64,000 nt of DNA, taken from positions 32,555-96,554 of the forward strand of contig JABVXU010000201.1 in NCBI GenBank assembly GCA_013365365.1, written 5' to 3'. Numbering within the stretch: position 1 is the stretch's first letter; each line of letters begins with the position of its first letter. The position numbers and the translations under genes were made by a program. This document shows, in pieces, positions 62,540 to 64,000 of this stretch. The notes under the pieces were generated by a model. That model did not search any database and was not told where the DNA came from. It saw only the letters and a list, made by a program, of their open reading frames with translations. This DNA is from Cruorifilaria tuberocauda (Eukaryota > Nematoda > Chromadorea > Rhabditida > Onchocercidae).

Positions 62540-64000
62540 GCAATGAAAATGATATTTTCGAGTAATAACAAATTATAACCGACCACTTTTATTCGAAAAT
62601 TTTATCTGAAATTTGATTAATAGGATAGATTTAAATTTTACGCAAATAAGATGAAACGGTAGAATGACGAATAATGCAAATAAGATAAAACCACGTTAAA
62701 CAAGACGACAAAATTCCCAATTTATCGAACATAATCACATACTTAACGTTAAACTACTCAATGTTCCTTCCTATGAACAAAAAAATAACACATAAATTAA
62801 AGATAATCCAGTTAATAAATATAACATAAATACTTAATTTGTTATCCAGTGCAATAGAGTGTAAATTATATAATTTACAATTATATAAATTTCCATGAAA
62901 AATTAATATTAACGTGCGACTTTATCAATTTTGTTTCTAATTTAATAATAATTCCATTTTAATGATAATCAAATAATACTTAATTAACTTAATTATATTA
63001 TCCATTTAATAAATAAATGTTAACAAGCAATTAATCAATCCATCAACAGCATACTTATTCCTTTCAATCACAAGAAATTACGCTACAGTTAATCTGTCAA
63101 TAAATAATATGCTACAATACTACACTACGCTATTATTTCATAACTTTTTTTTCTAATTAAAAGTGAAAGTTAAAACAAAAAAAAAAAACCTAGCTTATGA
63201 AGTCGACCGCTTACATTTATATATTCCCATATCGTATGTCGTATATGAATTTTAATAATAAATTATTCGGATTCGATAGATAATAAACGATTGTTAAATA
63301 ATTTAAATACTTTCTACGGTAACAACAAATTATGGTAAGAAATTATTAATTAGTCATTAAATGCAATTCCTAAATAATTTTTGATAGCATTAAAATAAAT
63401 CTTTTCATATAAATTCTTTCATGTTTACACGTCAATCAAATAGTTAGTGATATGAAACTAGTTATCATAAATGAGCGTGATATATTTGATGAACAATTAT
63501 TAATTGCACTTTTATTTTCTGTGAATTTCAATAAAATAAATCCATGAAAAATTTTGTAAATTTTTTCCTTATAATTTATTTTTTCTTTCTCTATTCATTA
63601 ATCTTGACTATTAAACACTATTATAAATTATATTACAATTAAATAATAAAATAATATTGTATGTAGGATGATTGTATGAAATAAGTTGAAAAATAACTTA
63701 TAAGTTGTAAAAAATTAGAGAAATAAAGAAAGAGTAAGAGAGAGAATGAGAGCGTAAGTTAGTATTTGTTAACTTTTAGAGCTATTTTTATAGCATAATG
63801 AATGATGGATGGCTTTTATAGAATAAGCCTAGTAAATGTTTCCTTTCATAGCTATTCCAATACTGCTCCATAAATAGGCTTGTTTTTCATTTCTGTTTTC
63901 TCACTCATTCAATACTAGAATTCACATTGGCAGAATATAAATTATTAATTGTAAGTGTGTTATAAGTGTGATTAGTATATTTATTCACGGACACACACAC
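62540..64000. other. AT-rich tail of the window, no gene seen
   Basis: No splice-bounded coding segment was recognised. There is a GA-rich tract at about 63715-63755, and the window ends inside an AC microsatellite (63990-64000). Confidence 0.5.

Overview
The window is strongly AT-rich nuclear DNA from a nematode. The evidence is small exons with T-rich TTTTCAG acceptors, long AT introns, and invertebrate gene families (Y-box protein, eukaryotic dUTPase, doublecortin, E2F7/8, RhoGAP). A decayed bacterial leucyl-tRNA synthetase fragment at about 45.15-45.41 kb looks Wolbachia-derived and points to a filarial or related lineage; that taxonomic step is inference. I saw no prokaryotic genome features, CRISPR array, rRNA or tRNA.

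Layout. 1.0-2.5 kb (-): Y-box/cold-shock RNA-binding protein with an RG-rich tail, five introns. 8.5-16.8 kb (-): a cysteine-rich protein of small scattered exons, assembled here from splice phases; its 5' end is missing. 19.5 kb (-) and 20.1 kb (+): two short divergent ORFs, each just behind an acceptor. 20.6-21.3 kb (+): dUTPase with all five motifs. 23.5-27.1 kb (+): single-domain doublecortin protein. 27-36.5 kb: intergenic sequence with a 32-bp minisatellite and a presumed promoter region holding three consensus E2F sites. 36.5-43.6 kb (+): atypical E2F (E2F7/8, efl-3 class) with two DNA-binding domains and a large repetitive exon. 43.6-51.5 kb: a graveyard of tandem repeats, the leuS relic, LTR-like repeats and decaying C2H2 zinc-finger sequences on both strands. 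51.7-53.1 kb (-): membrane-protein exon(s). 53.3-62.2 kb (-): a 13-exon RhoGAP protein. 62.4 kb (+): an isolated terminal coding exon. The remainder is AT-rich without recognised genes.

The genes do not form one pathway. dUTPase and an atypical E2F both belong to S-phase/DNA-replication biology, and the efl-3 upstream region carries E2F consensus sites, suggesting self-repression. All gene models were made by eye from ORFs, splice consensus and phase. Coding lengths of the Y-box, doublecortin, E2F and RhoGAP models, and of the partial cysteine-rich model, each sum to a multiple of three, but no transcript evidence was available.
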